Assembly (NCBI RefSeq): GCF_017991995.1
Contig: NZ_JAGOPN010000003.1
Span: forward strand, 248,001 to 312,000
Length of the DNA stretch: 64,000 bases
From: Pseudacidovorax sp.
GTDB lineage: Bacteria > Pseudomonadota > Gammaproteobacteria > Burkholderiales > Burkholderiaceae_C
Reading direction: 5' to 3'
Shown here: in pieces, positions 36,534 to 45,569 of the stretch
Layout of the letters: the number at the start of each line of letters is the position of its first letter
How positions within the stretch are numbered: position 1 is the stretch's first letter
The notes under the pieces: model-generated
The model's input: the letters and a program-made list of their open reading frames with translations, nothing else
What the model was told of the DNA's origin: nothing
Database searches by the model: none
Translations under genes and position numbers: made by a program

Positions 36534-37679
36534 ATGCCATTCCCACTGACACAGCGGCTTGCCATGAACACCGAGGTCCATCCCCATCCTGCATACGCCT
36601 TGCCGGCCGCAGCGCCGGTGTCCTGGGGCGCGCGCCATCTGCCCGGTCTGGCCCTGGCCGGACTGCTGGCCGCCGGGGGCATGGTGCTGGGGCAGATCCC
36701 GGCGCTGGCGCACAGCGGTCTGAGCGCGCTCACGCTGGCCATCGTGCTGGGCATGGTCGCCGGCAACGGGGTGCCGGCGCACTGGCATGCCCGGCCCGGG
36801 CCGGGCATCGGCATGGCCAAGCAGCAGTTGCTGCGGCTGGGCGTGGTGCTCTACGGCCTGCGCCTGACGGTGCAGGACATCGGCCACGTCGGCCTGGCGG
36901 GCGTGCTGGTCGACGCGCTGATGCTGGCTTCCACCTTCGGCATCGCCTGCTGGGTGGGCCTGCGCTGGCTGCGCATGGAGCGCGAGACGGTGATGCTGAT
37001 CGGCGCCGGCAGCGCGATCTGCGGCGCTGCCGCCGTGATGGCGACGGAGCCGGTGGTGCGCGGCCGCCCGGCGCAGGTGACGGTGGCCGTGGCCACGGTG
37101 GTGGTCTTCGGCACGCTGGCCATCTTCACGTACCCGGCGCTGTATGCGCTCAACCAGCACTGGGCACTGGTGCCCGGGGGCCAGCACGGCTTCGGGCTCT
37201 ATGCCGGCGCCACCATCCACGAGGTGGCGCAGGTGGTGGCCGCCGCGCGCGGCATCGGCCCCGAGGCGGCCGACACGGCGGTCATCGCGAAGATGGTGCG
37301 CGTGATGATGCTGGCGCCCTTCCTGCTGATGCTGGCCGCCTGGCTGGGCCGGCGGCGCGAAACCCGCCATGCGGGACACGGCGCGAAGCCCGGCGACTGC
37401 ACGGCCCCCGCCGCACGCCTGGCCGTGCCCTGGTTCGCCTTCGGCTTCGTGGCGGTGGTGCTCTTCAACTCGCTGCACTGGCTGCCTGCCGGGGCCGTGC
37501 AGGCGGCCAACGCGCTGGACAACCTGCTGCTTGCGATGGCGATGGGCGCCCTGGGCTTCACCACGCGCCTCGGCGCCATCCGCCAGGCTGGCCCCCGGCC
37601 GCTGCTGCTCGCCGCCGTGCTGGCCCTCTGGCTGGTGGTGGGCGGGGCGGTCATCAGCCGGCTGGTGCTGGGCAGCTGA
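36534..37679 (+). CDS. YeiH/UPF0324-family membrane transporter (putative sulfate/sulfonate exporter)
   Basis: 381 residues with about ten membrane helices. Family blocks include [79 protein letters not shown] and [18 protein letters not shown]. Such proteins are found beside CysB-like LysR genes and are annotated as sulfate exporters; direct evidence is thin. Start either at ATG 36534 (used here) or ATG 36564, ten codons on; neither has a strong ribosome site. Its divergent LysR neighbour is the likely regulator. Confidence 0.88.
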   Translation: MPFPLTQRLAMNTEVHPHPAYALPAAAPVSWGARHLPGLALAGLLAAGGMVLGQIPALAHSGLSALTLAIVLGMVAGNGVPAHWHARPGPGIGMAKQQLLRLGVVLYGLRLTVQDIGHVGLAGVLVDALMLASTFGIACWVGLRWLRMERETVMLIGAGSAICGAAAVMATEPVVRGRPAQVTVAVATVVVFGTLAIFTYPALYALNQHWALVPGGQHGFGLYAGATIHEVAQVVAAARGIGPEAADTAVIAKMVRVMMLAPFLLMLAAWLGRRRETRHAGHGAKPGDCTAPAARLAVPWFAFGFVAVVLFNSLHWLPAGAVQAANALDNLLLAMAMGALGFTTRLGAIRQAGPRPLLLAAVLALWLVVGGAVISRLVLGS

Positions 37680-37836
37680 TCCGGTTCGCGGCAGGCGCAC
37701 CGGCTGCGCCGCGTAGCGCAGGCGACGACGGCTCGTCCGCCGGGCGGGCACACTGGGCGCGGGCTTCGGCATGAAAGCCCGCCGCTCGCCGGGCACGGCC
37801 TTCCGGCGGCGGAACGCCAACAACCAGGAGACACGT

Positions 37837-39432
37837 ATGACCCTCCCTTCCTCCCTTCGAATGTCTGCCCTTTGCCTCGCGGCGCTGGGTGGCGCCGCCC
37901 AGGCGCAGAACGCCGGCAGCTTCCGCGATTCCGCCCAGTCGGCTTCGCGCTACGCCGAGGCCAGCCTCGCCGCCACCGGCGACTGTGCGCGGCTCGGCCA
38001 GCAGGTGACCTCGGTCGAGGGCACGCGGCTGACCGTGCTCAGCGCCACCGTCACGCCGGCCGCGCAGGGCGTGCCGGACTTCTGCCGCATCGTCGCCATG
38101 CTCGACCCTGAGGTGCTGGTCGAGGTGGCGCTGCCCCTGCGCTGGAACGGGCGGCTCTACATGCGCGGCAACGGCGGCTATGCCGGCGAGCGCATCGATG
38201 CACCCAGCCGCGTGGCCCTGCGCGACGAGGCGCTCAAGCGCGGCTTCGTCGCCGCGCAGACCAACACCGGCCACGATGCCATCGCGCAGCCGCTGGGCAG
38301 CTTCGCGCAGAACGACCTGGCCAAGCTGGTCGACTACAGCTTTCGCGCCGTGCACCTGACGGCGCAGGCGTCCAAGGACCTGGCCGCCGCCTTCTACGGA
38401 CGCAAGCCCGCCAAGTCGTACTTCGACGGCTGCTCCACCGGCGGGCGGCAGGGCCTGATGTCGGCGCAGCGCTATCCGGCCGACTTCGACGGCATCGCCG
38501 CGGGTGCGCCGGTGCTCAACTTCACCGGCACGATGTACGACTACGTGTCGTACGCGCCGCTGATCGCCAAGGCCGGCTTCACCGGCGCGCAGCTGTCGCA
38601 GATCGGCCGCGCCATCGTGGCCAAGTGCGATGCGGTGGACGGCCTGAAGGATGGCGTGATCACCGATCCGCGCCGCTGCGTCATCGACCCGAGGGCGGAC
38701 TTCCCGGGCCTGAGCGAGGCGCAGGTCGCCGCGCTGGAGGCGGTGCACCGGGACATGCAGCACAAGGGCCAGAACGTGTTCCCGGCTTGGCCCTGGGGCT
38801 CGGAGGCGCCCGACGCCAGAGGCACCAGCGGCTGGGCGGAATGGTTCGTCTCCATGCCGCAGGCCCCGGCCGCGACCTCGGGCGCGCAGGCCCTGCCGCC
38901 TGGCGAGACCCGCCAGAGCGCCTATGCCCAGACCTTCCTGCGCTACTTTGCCGACCAGCCCGCGAGCCGGCCCGATGCCGACTGGCGCAGCTTCGACCTG
39001 GACCAGGGCTTCCGGTCCACCGGGTTCATCAGCACGCTGGTCGATGCGCGCAACCCTGACCTGAGCGCCTTTGCGGCCCGCGGCGGCAAGATGATCACTT
39101 ACCACGGCTGGGCCGATCCGGCCCTCAATCCGATGATGAGCGTGGGCTACCACGAGGAGGCTGCGCGCGCCACCCCCAAGCTGGACGACAGCTACCGCGT
39201 GTTCATGGTGCCCGGCATGCAGCACTGCGGCGGCGGTGACGCCCCGAACGTGCTCGATGCCGTCACTGCCGTGATCGACTGGACCGAGACGGGCCGCGCG
39301 CCGGCCGCGCTGCTGGCCACCCAGCGCCGAACCGACGGCAGCGAGCGCAGCCGGCCGGTGTGCGCCTTTCCGCAAGTCGCGCAGTACCTGGGCGGCGATG
39401 TGGACAAGGCGGCCAGCTTCGCCTGCCGGTGA
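37837..39432 (+). CDS. Tannase/feruloyl esterase family exported esterase
   Basis: 531 residues, starting with a signal peptide (MTLPSSLRMSALCLAALGGAA, then QAQ). The alpha/beta hydrolase of the tannase family shows all elements of the CS-D-HC motif: nucleophile Ser in FDGCSTGGRQG, Asp in YHGWADPALNP and His in GMQHCGGG, with the neighbouring Cys residues that form the family disulfide. It should hydrolyse ester bonds of aromatic acids (gallate, ferulate, or terephthalate half-esters in MHETase relatives). ATG at 37837 with CAGGAGAC 6 bases upstream. Stand-alone gene; converges on ybdD with 22 bases between stop codons. Confidence 0.9.
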   Translation: MTLPSSLRMSALCLAALGGAAQAQNAGSFRDSAQSASRYAEASLAATGDCARLGQQVTSVEGTRLTVLSATVTPAAQGVPDFCRIVAMLDPEVLVEVALPLRWNGRLYMRGNGGYAGERIDAPSRVALRDEALKRGFVAAQTNTGHDAIAQPLGSFAQNDLAKLVDYSFRAVHLTAQASKDLAAAFYGRKPAKSYFDGCSTGGRQGLMSAQRYPADFDGIAAGAPVLNFTGTMYDYVSYAPLIAKAGFTGAQLSQIGRAIVAKCDAVDGLKDGVITDPRRCVIDPRADFPGLSEAQVAALEAVHRDMQHKGQNVFPAWPWGSEAPDARGTSGWAEWFVSMPQAPAATSGAQALPPGETRQSAYAQTFLRYFADQPASRPDADWRSFDLDQGFRSTGFISTLVDARNPDLSAFAARGGKMITYHGWADPALNPMMSVGYHEEAARATPKLDDSYRVFMVPGMQHCGGGDAPNVLDAVTAVIDWTETGRAPAALLATQRRTDGSERSRPVCAFPQVAQYLGGDVDKAASFACR

Positions 39433-39454
39433 GCGCTGGCCAGGGCGCCGCCGA

Positions 39455-39667
39455 TCAGCAGCAGCGCCCCTTGCCCCCGCCGTAGCGCGCCTCCAGCCGT
39501 TCGCGGAAGAACTCCTCGTAGCTCATCGGCGCGCGGTCCGGATGGGTCTGCGCCATGTGCGACAGGTAGGTGTCGTAGTCGGGCAGGCCCACCATCAGCC
39601 GCAGCGACTGGCGCACCGAGCGGGCGATATAGCGCCCGGTCTCGGGCAGGGTGGCGAGGCTCACCAT
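39455..39667 (-). CDS. ybdD: YbdD/YjiX (DUF466) family small protein, partner of CstA
   Basis: 70 residues, cytoplasmic. The family motif is complete: [40 protein letters not shown] and [12 protein letters not shown], then a C-terminal GKGRCC. In some bacteria this family ends in Lys-Cys-selenocysteine; here both last residues are ordinary Cys codons. Nearly always encoded directly after a CstA-type pyruvate transporter and thought to be needed for its activity. The start at 39667 lies 16 bases beyond the cstA stop. Confidence 0.9.
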   Translation of the reverse strand: MVSLATLPETGRYIARSVRQSLRLMVGLPDYDTYLSHMAQTHPDRAPMSYEEFFRERLEARYGGGKGRCC

Positions 39668-39683
39668 GGCGCGCACGTGCCGG

Positions 39684-41762
39684 TCAATGGGCGCCGGCCG
39701 CACGCGCGCCCGCGGCCATCGGCTCGTAGGGCGTCTCGTGCACCGTGGGCCGGTTGGCGGCCCGGGCCGACAGGCAGGCGCGCACGGTGTAGACCAGCAC
39801 GCTCAGCACCACGAACATGAAGAGCGCGCACAGCCCGGCATCGAGCCGGTCGTTGAACACGATGCGCGCCATGGCCTCGGGCGTCTTGGCCGGCGCCACC
39901 AGCACGCCGTTGGCGATGCCCTCGGTGTACTTCGCGGCATGGGCCAGGAAGCCGACCTTGGGGTCGGACGAGAAGATCTTCTGCCAGCCCGCCGTCAGTG
40001 TGCAGGCCAGCAGCCACACGGCCGGCGCCGCCGCCACCCAGGCATAGCGCTCGCGCTTCATGCGGAACAGCACGACCACGCCCAGCATCAGCGCCACGGC
40101 GGCAAGCATCTGGTTGGAGATGCCGAACAGCGGCCACAGGGTGTTGATGCCGCCCAGCGGATCGACCACGCCCTGGTACAGGAAGTAGCCCCAGGCCGCC
40201 ACCGTCAGCGCCGTCGCCAGCAGGTTGGCCGGCAGCGAGTCGGTGCGCTTGAGCGCGGGCACGAAGCTGCCCAGCAGGTCCTGCAGCATGAAGCGGCCGG
40301 CGCGCGTGCCGGCGTCCACCGCCGTCAGGATGAACAGCGCCTCGAAGAGGATCGCGAAGTGGTACCAGAAGGCCATCATGGCCTGGCCGCCGATCACCTG
40401 GTGCAGGATGTGCGCCATGCCCACGGCCAGCGTGGGCGCGCCGCCGGCACGGCCCAGGATGGTGTGCTCGCCCACGTCCCGGGCGGTCTGCGCCAGCATG
40501 TCGGGCGTGACCATGAAGCCCCAGCCGGAGATGGTGGCCGCCGCTTGCTGGGCGGTGCTGCCCACCAGTGCGGCGGGGCTGTTCATGGCGAAGTAGATGC
40601 CCGGCTCGATGCACGAGGCCGCCACCAGCGCCATCACCGCGACGAAGGACTCGGCCAGCATGCCGCCGTAGCCGATGAAGCGCGCATGGCGCTCGTTGTC
40701 CAGCATCTTGGGCGTGGTGCCCGAGGAGATCAGCGCATGGAAGCCCGACACCGCGCCGCAGGCGATGGTGATGAACAGGAAGGGGAACATGGAGCCCGAC
40801 CACACCGGGCCGTTGCCATTGGCGAACTGCGTGAGTGCCGGCATCTGCAGCTGCGGCATCACGATCACGATGCCGATGGCCAGCGCCACGATGGTGCCGA
40901 TCTTGAGGAAGGTCGACAGGTAGTCGCGCGGCGCCAGCAGCAGCCACACCGGCAGGCTGGCGGCCACGAAGCCGTAGCCGATCAGCATCCACGTCAGCGC
41001 CTTGCCGTCGAAGGTGAACATCGCGGCCCAGGCCGCGTTCTCGCTCACCGCCTGGCCGCCAAAGATGGCGGCCATCAGCAGCACGAAGCCGATGACCGAC
41101 ACCTCGCCGATGCGGCCCGGGCGGATGTAGCGCAGGTACAGGCCCATGAACACCGCCACCGGCACCGTGGCCGCGACCGTGAAGGTGCCCCAGGGCGATT
41201 CGGCCAGCGCCTTCACCACGATCAGGGCCAGCACCGCCAGGATGATGATCATGATCATGAAGGTGCCGAAGAGGGCGATCATGCCGGGCACCGCGCCCAT
41301 CTCCTGCTTGACCAGGTCGCCCAGCGAGCGGCCGTCGCGGCGGGTTGAGATGAACAGCACGATGAAGTCCTGCACCGCGCCGGCGAACACCACGCCCGCC
41401 AGCACCCACAGCAGCCCGGGCAGGTAGCCCATCTGCGCCGCCAGCACCGGGCCCACCAGCGGGCCGGCGCCCGCGATGGCCGCGAAGTGGTGGCCGAACA
41501 GCACGTTCTTGTCGGTGGGCACGTAGTCGAGCCCGTCGTTGTGCCGGTGCGCAGGCGTCTTGCGCGAGCCGTCTAGCCCCAGCACCTTGTCGGCGATGAA
41601 GAGGCTGTAGTAGCGGTAGGCGATCAGGTAAGTGCAGACGGCGGCGGTCACGACCCACAGGGCGTTGACGCTTTCGCCGCGCGTGAGGGCGACGGTGGCC
41701 AGCGCGAAGGCGCCGACGACCGCCACCACGAGCCACACGAGGTGGCGGCGGAGGCTTTGCAT
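39684..41762 (-). CDS. cstA: CstA-family carbon starvation protein/pyruvate transporter
   Basis: 692 residues with about 16-18 membrane helices. Hallmarks: [60 protein letters not shown] and [17 protein letters not shown] near the N-terminus, and [14 protein letters not shown] in the core. CstA and BtsT relatives import pyruvate (and reportedly peptides) under carbon starvation. The ATG at 41762 gives the usual short cytoplasmic start; an upstream in-frame ATG at 41792 is possible. Followed by ybdD; preceded on the same strand by a two-component system whose regulator gene ends 130 bases upstream and which may control this gene. Confidence 0.94.
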   Translation of the reverse strand: MQSLRRHLVWLVVAVVGAFALATVALTRGESVNALWVVTAAVCTYLIAYRYYSLFIADKVLGLDGSRKTPAHRHNDGLDYVPTDKNVLFGHHFAAIAGAGPLVGPVLAAQMGYLPGLLWVLAGVVFAGAVQDFIVLFISTRRDGRSLGDLVKQEMGAVPGMIALFGTFMIMIIILAVLALIVVKALAESPWGTFTVAATVPVAVFMGLYLRYIRPGRIGEVSVIGFVLLMAAIFGGQAVSENAAWAAMFTFDGKALTWMLIGYGFVAASLPVWLLLAPRDYLSTFLKIGTIVALAIGIVIVMPQLQMPALTQFANGNGPVWSGSMFPFLFITIACGAVSGFHALISSGTTPKMLDNERHARFIGYGGMLAESFVAVMALVAASCIEPGIYFAMNSPAALVGSTAQQAAATISGWGFMVTPDMLAQTARDVGEHTILGRAGGAPTLAVGMAHILHQVIGGQAMMAFWYHFAILFEALFILTAVDAGTRAGRFMLQDLLGSFVPALKRTDSLPANLLATALTVAAWGYFLYQGVVDPLGGINTLWPLFGISNQMLAAVALMLGVVVLFRMKRERYAWVAAAPAVWLLACTLTAGWQKIFSSDPKVGFLAHAAKYTEGIANGVLVAPAKTPEAMARIVFNDRLDAGLCALFMFVVLSVLVYTVRACLSARAANRPTVHETPYEPMAAGARAAGAH

Positions 41763-41848
41763 GTGCGTTGTCTCTCGAGGGTGAAAACCCATCGAGTGTC
41801 GGAAGCGGCGCCGGGCGGCGCATCCGTTGCAGTGCGTGGGAAGTCCGC

Positions 41849-41873
41849 GAGGGATTGCCTAAGGGACAACCCT
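41849..41873. promoter_or_regulatory. Imperfect dyad upstream of cstA
   Basis: In the 130-base gap before cstA the sequence AGGGATTGCC-TAAG-GGACAACCCT has arms AGGGATTG and CAACCCT that pair except for one bulged base. It is the only notable symmetry in the gap, about 90 bases before the start codon, and is a candidate site for the NarL-type regulator encoded next door. Confidence 0.35.
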
Positions 41874-41892
41874 GGTGCGCTGTGCGAGGCCT

Positions 41893-42537
41893 TCAGCGGC
41901 CGTCCGGGCCGAACTGCCGCGTGTGCTCCACCGCATAGCGGATCAGCTCCGCCTGCCCCTCGATCCCCAGTCGGCGCTTGATGCTCTGTCGGTGCGCGTC
42001 CACCGTGCGCACCGACAGGCCCAGCTCGCGGGCGATCTGCTTGCTGGATTCGCCGCGGCCGATGGCCGAGAGGATCTCGCTCTCGCGCGGGGTGAGCAGC
42101 GGCCGTGGCGCCTGGTTGCGGAACAGCTTTTTCGACACCGCCGGGCTCAGGAAGGTGCCGCCGGCCGCCACGGCCTCGATGGCGGCGACGATTTCCGAGG
42201 CCGGCGCATCCTTGAGCACGTAGCCCTGCGCGCCGGCCTGCAGCGCGCGCTGCACGTACTCGGGGTTGTCGTACATGCTGAGCATGACGACGTGCGGCGG
42301 CGTGGGCCGGGCGAGCAGCAGGACGGCCAGCTCGATGCCGTTCAGGTCCTTCATGCCGACGTCGACCAGCATCAGGTCCGGCCGCGCGGCATCGACCTGG
42401 GCCAGGGCCTCGGCCGCGCTGCCGGCTTCGCCGACGATGCGCAGGCCGGGCAGCGCCTCCAGCCGGGCGCGCAGGCCATCGCGCACCAGCGGATGGTCGT
42501 CGACCAGGAACAGGCGCACGGGCGTCTCGGGGTTCAT
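41893..42537 (-). CDS. NarL-family response regulator, probable controller of cstA
   Basis: 214 residues. Receiver with LFLVDDHPLVRDGLRARLE, phospho-acceptor Asp in LMLVDVGMKDLNG, Ser in VVMLSMYDN and Lys in GYVLKDAPA; C-terminal helix-turn-helix with LTPRESEILSAIGRG and SVRTVDAHRQSIKRRLGI. Complete. Overlaps the sensor kinase gene by 4 bases (ATGA), so the pair is cotranscribed; 130 bases downstream comes cstA on the same strand. Sensing of pyruvate or a related acid by the partner kinase and induction of cstA is the simplest model. Confidence 0.92.
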   Translation of the reverse strand: MNPETPVRLFLVDDHPLVRDGLRARLEALPGLRIVGEAGSAAEALAQVDAARPDLMLVDVGMKDLNGIELAVLLLARPTPPHVVMLSMYDNPEYVQRALQAGAQGYVLKDAPASEIVAAIEAVAAGGTFLSPAVSKKLFRNQAPRPLLTPRESEILSAIGRGESSKQIARELGLSVRTVDAHRQSIKRRLGIEGQAELIRYAVEHTRQFGPDGR

Positions 42538-43892
42538 GCGGAGATTTCCTTGAAGGTGCGCGGCAGCTCGGCCGTGACGGTGGTGTGCCCGGGGGCGGAC
42601 TGCAGGCGCAGCCGTCCGCCGACGGCTTCCATGCGCTCGCGCATGTGGCGCAGGCCCAGGCCGCGGTGCGGGTCGGCCTGCGCGGCCTCGACGTCGAAGC
42701 CCAGGCCGTCGTCCTCGACCGTCAGGCACACGCGGTCGGGGCTGAAGTGCAGGCGCAGGTCGGCGTGGGCCGCGCCAGCGTGCTTCTGGACGTTGGTCAG
42801 CGCCTCCTGCGCGATGCGAAAGAGGGCGGTCTTGGCCTCCGCCGGCAGCTCGCCGGCTTCGCCGGTGACCTGCAGCGCGACCGTGGGACCTGCGCCGCCG
42901 GCTTCGTCCACCAGGCGCTCCAGCGCGGCGGGAAGGCCCAGGGTGTCGAGCAGCGCGGGCCGCAGGCGGTGCGAGATGTGGCGCACTTCCAACAGCGCTT
43001 CGCCCAGGCGCTGCAGCGCTCGCGTTAGCAGCGGCGGGACGGGTCGGCCCTCGCGCTGCAGACCATCCACCGCCGATTCGACCAGCAGCTTGGCCGACAC
43101 CAGCGTCTGGCTGGTGCCGTCGTGCAGCTCGCGGGCGAGGTGGGCGCGCTCTTCCTCCTGCGACTGCACCACGCGCCGCGCCAGCTGGCGCAGCTTGGCC
43201 TCGGCCACGCGGTGCTCGCTGAGGTTAAGCAGCAGCCCCCCGGCACTCACGGCCGCGAGCGAGAGCATGGCGATGGCGGCGATCCACAGCAGGGTGCCGC
43301 TGACGTTGCCGCTGGTCTGCTGGTCCAGCGCGTCGAGCGTGGCCTGGATGTCGTCCAGGTACAGGCCCGTGCCCACCATCCATTGCCATCGGTCCAGCGC
43401 CTGCACATAGCCCAGCTTGGGCGCCAGACCGCCTGCCGAGGGCTTGCGCCATTCGTATTCGACGTAGCCGCCGCCGGCCCGCGCGCGGCCGATCAGGTCG
43501 CGGATGGTGTAGCGGCCCTGCGAATCGCGCAGGTCCCACAGCGACTGGCCCACCAGCTCGGGCTGGCGCGAATGCATCAGCACGTGGCCCTGCAGGTCGT
43601 AGACGAAGAAGTAGCCGTCGTTGCCATAGTCCAGCGTGCCCAGCAGGCGCAGCGCCTCATGCTGTGTGGCTGCGTCGTCGCCGCGCTCGTAGAGCGGGCG
43701 GATCACGCTCAGGCCCAGGTCCACGTAGCTGCGCAGCTCGCCGCGGCGCTGGGCCATGTGGCTCTGCTCGATCAGCAGGCGCTCGCGGCGGTGCAGGTCG
43801 CGCGACTGGTGCTGCAGGCCGAAGGCGACCAGGCCCAGGGCCGCGAGCAGCGGCAGCACGGCCAGGGCGATGATCTTGGTGCGCAGGGTCAT
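42534..43892 (-). CDS. Cache-domain sensor histidine kinase (HisKA_3)
   Basis: 452 residues. Membrane helix at 5-24, periplasmic single-Cache domain up to about 205 ([56 protein letters not shown]), second helix at about 210-232, then cytoplasmic HisKA_3 with phospho-acceptor His in [11 protein letters not shown] and an HATPase with [12 protein letters not shown] and [11 protein letters not shown]. Cache domains of this YFFVYD type typically bind small organic acids. Gene order, 4-base overlap with the response regulator and proximity to cstA all suggest a carboxylate sensor. Confidence 0.92.
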   Translation of the reverse strand: MTLRTKIIALAVLPLLAALGLVAFGLQHQSRDLHRRERLLIEQSHMAQRRGELRSYVDLGLSVIRPLYERGDDAATQHEALRLLGTLDYGNDGYFFVYDLQGHVLMHSRQPELVGQSLWDLRDSQGRYTIRDLIGRARAGGGYVEYEWRKPSAGGLAPKLGYVQALDRWQWMVGTGLYLDDIQATLDALDQQTSGNVSGTLLWIAAIAMLSLAAVSAGGLLLNLSEHRVAEAKLRQLARRVVQSQEEERAHLARELHDGTSQTLVSAKLLVESAVDGLQREGRPVPPLLTRALQRLGEALLEVRHISHRLRPALLDTLGLPAALERLVDEAGGAGPTVALQVTGEAGELPAEAKTALFRIAQEALTNVQKHAGAAHADLRLHFSPDRVCLTVEDDGLGFDVEAAQADPHRGLGLRHMRERMEAVGGRLRLQSAPGHTTVTAELPRTFKEISA

Positions 43893-44527
43893 GGGCGGCG
43901 GCGGGGTACCGGGTTGCGGCGCGCGGGTGCAGAAGTCCGGGGCGGTCGGGGCACCGGCGCATCGAGCAGCGGCGGCACCTCCAACGCCTCCCAGGTGCCG
44001 GCCGCCAGTCCGTCGAGCACGAAGGGGCCGATGGCGACGCGGATCAGCCGCAGCGTCGGCAGGCCCACCGCCGCCGTCATGCGCCGCACCTGCCGGTTGC
44101 GGCCCTCGCGGATGGCCAGCTCGATCCAGTCGGTGGGAATGTTCTTGCGCTCGCGGATGGGGGGCTCGCGTGGCGGCAGCTCCGGCGGCGGGTCGAGCCG
44201 GCGCGCGCGCGCCGGCAGCGTTGGCCCGTCGTTGAGGACCACACCGCTTCGCAGCTGCGCCAGCGCCTCGTCGGTGCAGATTCCCTCCACCTGCACCCAG
44301 TAGGTCTTCTCCATCTTGTGCCGCGGATCGGCGATGCGCGCCTGCAGCGGGCCATCGCTCGTCAACAGGAGCAGCCCCTCGCTGTCGGCGTCGAGCCGGC
44401 CGGCCGCATGCACGCCGGGCAGGTCGATGAACTCCTTGAGTCCGCGCCAGCGTCCCTCTGGCGTGAACTGGCTGAGCACGCCGTAGGGTTTGTGGAAGCG
44501 GATGAGGCGGGGGGACGGCGCAGTCAT
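43889..44527 (-). CDS. rluE: 23S rRNA pseudouridine synthase RluE-like
   Basis: 212 residues, no S4 domain, as in RluE. The catalytic Asp lies in [18 protein letters not shown]. Other blocks match RluE closely: [58 protein letters not shown] and [20 protein letters not shown]. RluE modifies U2457 of 23S rRNA in Escherichia coli. The C-terminus carries an extra Pro/Arg-rich tail of about 25 residues. Its stop overlaps the kinase start by 4 bases, an operon arrangement probably without functional meaning. ATG at 44527. Confidence 0.9.
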   Translation of the reverse strand: MTAPSPRLIRFHKPYGVLSQFTPEGRWRGLKEFIDLPGVHAAGRLDADSEGLLLLTSDGPLQARIADPRHKMEKTYWVQVEGICTDEALAQLRSGVVLNDGPTLPARARRLDPPPELPPREPPIRERKNIPTDWIELAIREGRNRQVRRMTAAVGLPTLRLIRVAIGPFVLDGLAAGTWEALEVPPLLDAPVPRPPRTSAPARRNPVPRRRP

Positions 44528-44627
44528 GGACGGCGGCGAGCATAGCCCCGCCTTCAAGTCCGGTCGTCGCCATGGCGCAATCGTCCGCAGCCATCCTCGC
44601 GGCGAAGCGCCTTGAGGCGCCGGGGCG

Positions 44628-45323
44628 TCAGCTCAAGTCCCGCAGGCGTGCATCCATCAGCGCCGAGAAGCGCGAGAACCACACCGCATTGGCTGGCGAC
44701 GGATGTGGCAGCGGCGCGAGCGTGACGGGATGCGTGACGCCGCCGTGCGCGTAGCCGACCTCCAGCGTGCGGGTGTAGCGCGCGTCGCCCAGCGCCCAGA
44801 AGTCGTCGAGGGCCGTATCCACCGCTGCAGGCTGCCCGATGCCGAACCAGAAGAAGGCCTCGCGACCCAGGGCGATCACGGTGCGCCGGCCATCGCGGCC
44901 TTGCCACAGGTCGATGAGCAGCTCCGCCATCAGCGGCTGGAAGCGCCGCTTGACCGCCATCGACCAGGCCTTGTTGCCCACGGGCTTGTAGGGCGCCGTG
45001 TTGAGCCAGAACACGCCTGAGCCGGCGCGGATGGACGCATCGAAGTCCGGCGCCGGCGCGTTGGCTCCGTGCCGCTGCCGATGGAGCGCCGCGCGCACCA
45101 GTTGCCCGCCCTTGCCGAGGAAGGGCTGCCCGTGCTGCGCCTCGGTGCGCCCCGGGTCGCGGCCGAAGATGCACAGCGCCGCATCCCGCGGCCCCAGGCC
45201 GATGACCGGATCGCGCCAGTCCCGGCCGGCCGATTCGTAGGCCTCGCGGTCGATACCCGGTAAGTCTTCAGCCAACTGCCGGAAGCTGGCGTGTTGGGCC
45301 GGCGATAGCGTCGCGTCCGTCAT
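44628..45323 (-). CDS. Uracil-DNA glycosylase superfamily protein
   Basis: 231 residues with the two halves of the UDG fold signature: [20 protein letters not shown] near residue 53, in the place of motif A, and [16 protein letters not shown] near the C-terminus, which matches the HPSP-type motif B that grips the minor groove. Between them are [11 protein letters not shown] and [12 protein letters not shown] strands of the core. Family members remove uracil or other damaged bases, but some have no glycosylase activity; the residue replacing the catalytic Asp/Asn is uncertain here. ATG at 45323 preferred over a GTG six bases upstream. Follows the small gene at 45333-45569 by 9 bases. Confidence 0.82.
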   Translation of the reverse strand: MTDATLSPAQHASFRQLAEDLPGIDREAYESAGRDWRDPVIGLGPRDAALCIFGRDPGRTEAQHGQPFLGKGGQLVRAALHRQRHGANAPAPDFDASIRAGSGVFWLNTAPYKPVGNKAWSMAVKRRFQPLMAELLIDLWQGRDGRRTVIALGREAFFWFGIGQPAAVDTALDDFWALGDARYTRTLEVGYAHGGVTHPVTLAPLPHPSPANAVWFSRFSALMDARLRDLS

Positions 45324-45332
45324 CGTCACGGA

Positions 45333-45569
45333 TCAAGAATCAGCGGGCGAGGGATGCGGCATCGCGCATAGTGCCGCGTCGTCGGCCAGGAATGACGACA
45401 CGTCGCGCGTGGCACTCGTGTCCCGCGCTGCCGGCAAACCGTCTTCACCAGCAAACGGTGAGCGCTGCATGAATTCAAGCAGCGACTCCCGCGTCGGCGG
45501 CGCACGGTCCAAGCCTTGCGCAGAGGCTGCATGTGCCACCGACTTGCCAGGGACCGGCTCTTCGCTCAT
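45333..45569 (-). CDS. Small protein translationally coupled to glnS (antitoxin-tail-like)
   Basis: 78 residues, acidic. Its ATG overlaps the glnS stop (ATGA), implying coupled translation. The segment RESLLEFMQRSPFAGEDGLP with RDTSATRDV is reminiscent of the C-terminal toxin-binding tail of some VapB/Phd-type antitoxins (SLLDFLRSSPLAG...RD.S..RD), but no DNA-binding N-terminus and no toxin gene are present. It may be a remnant or an unrelated short protein. No hydrophobic segment. Confidence 0.45.
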   Translation of the reverse strand: MSEEPVPGKSVAHAASAQGLDRAPPTRESLLEFMQRSPFAGEDGLPAARDTSATRDVSSFLADDAALCAMPHPSPADS

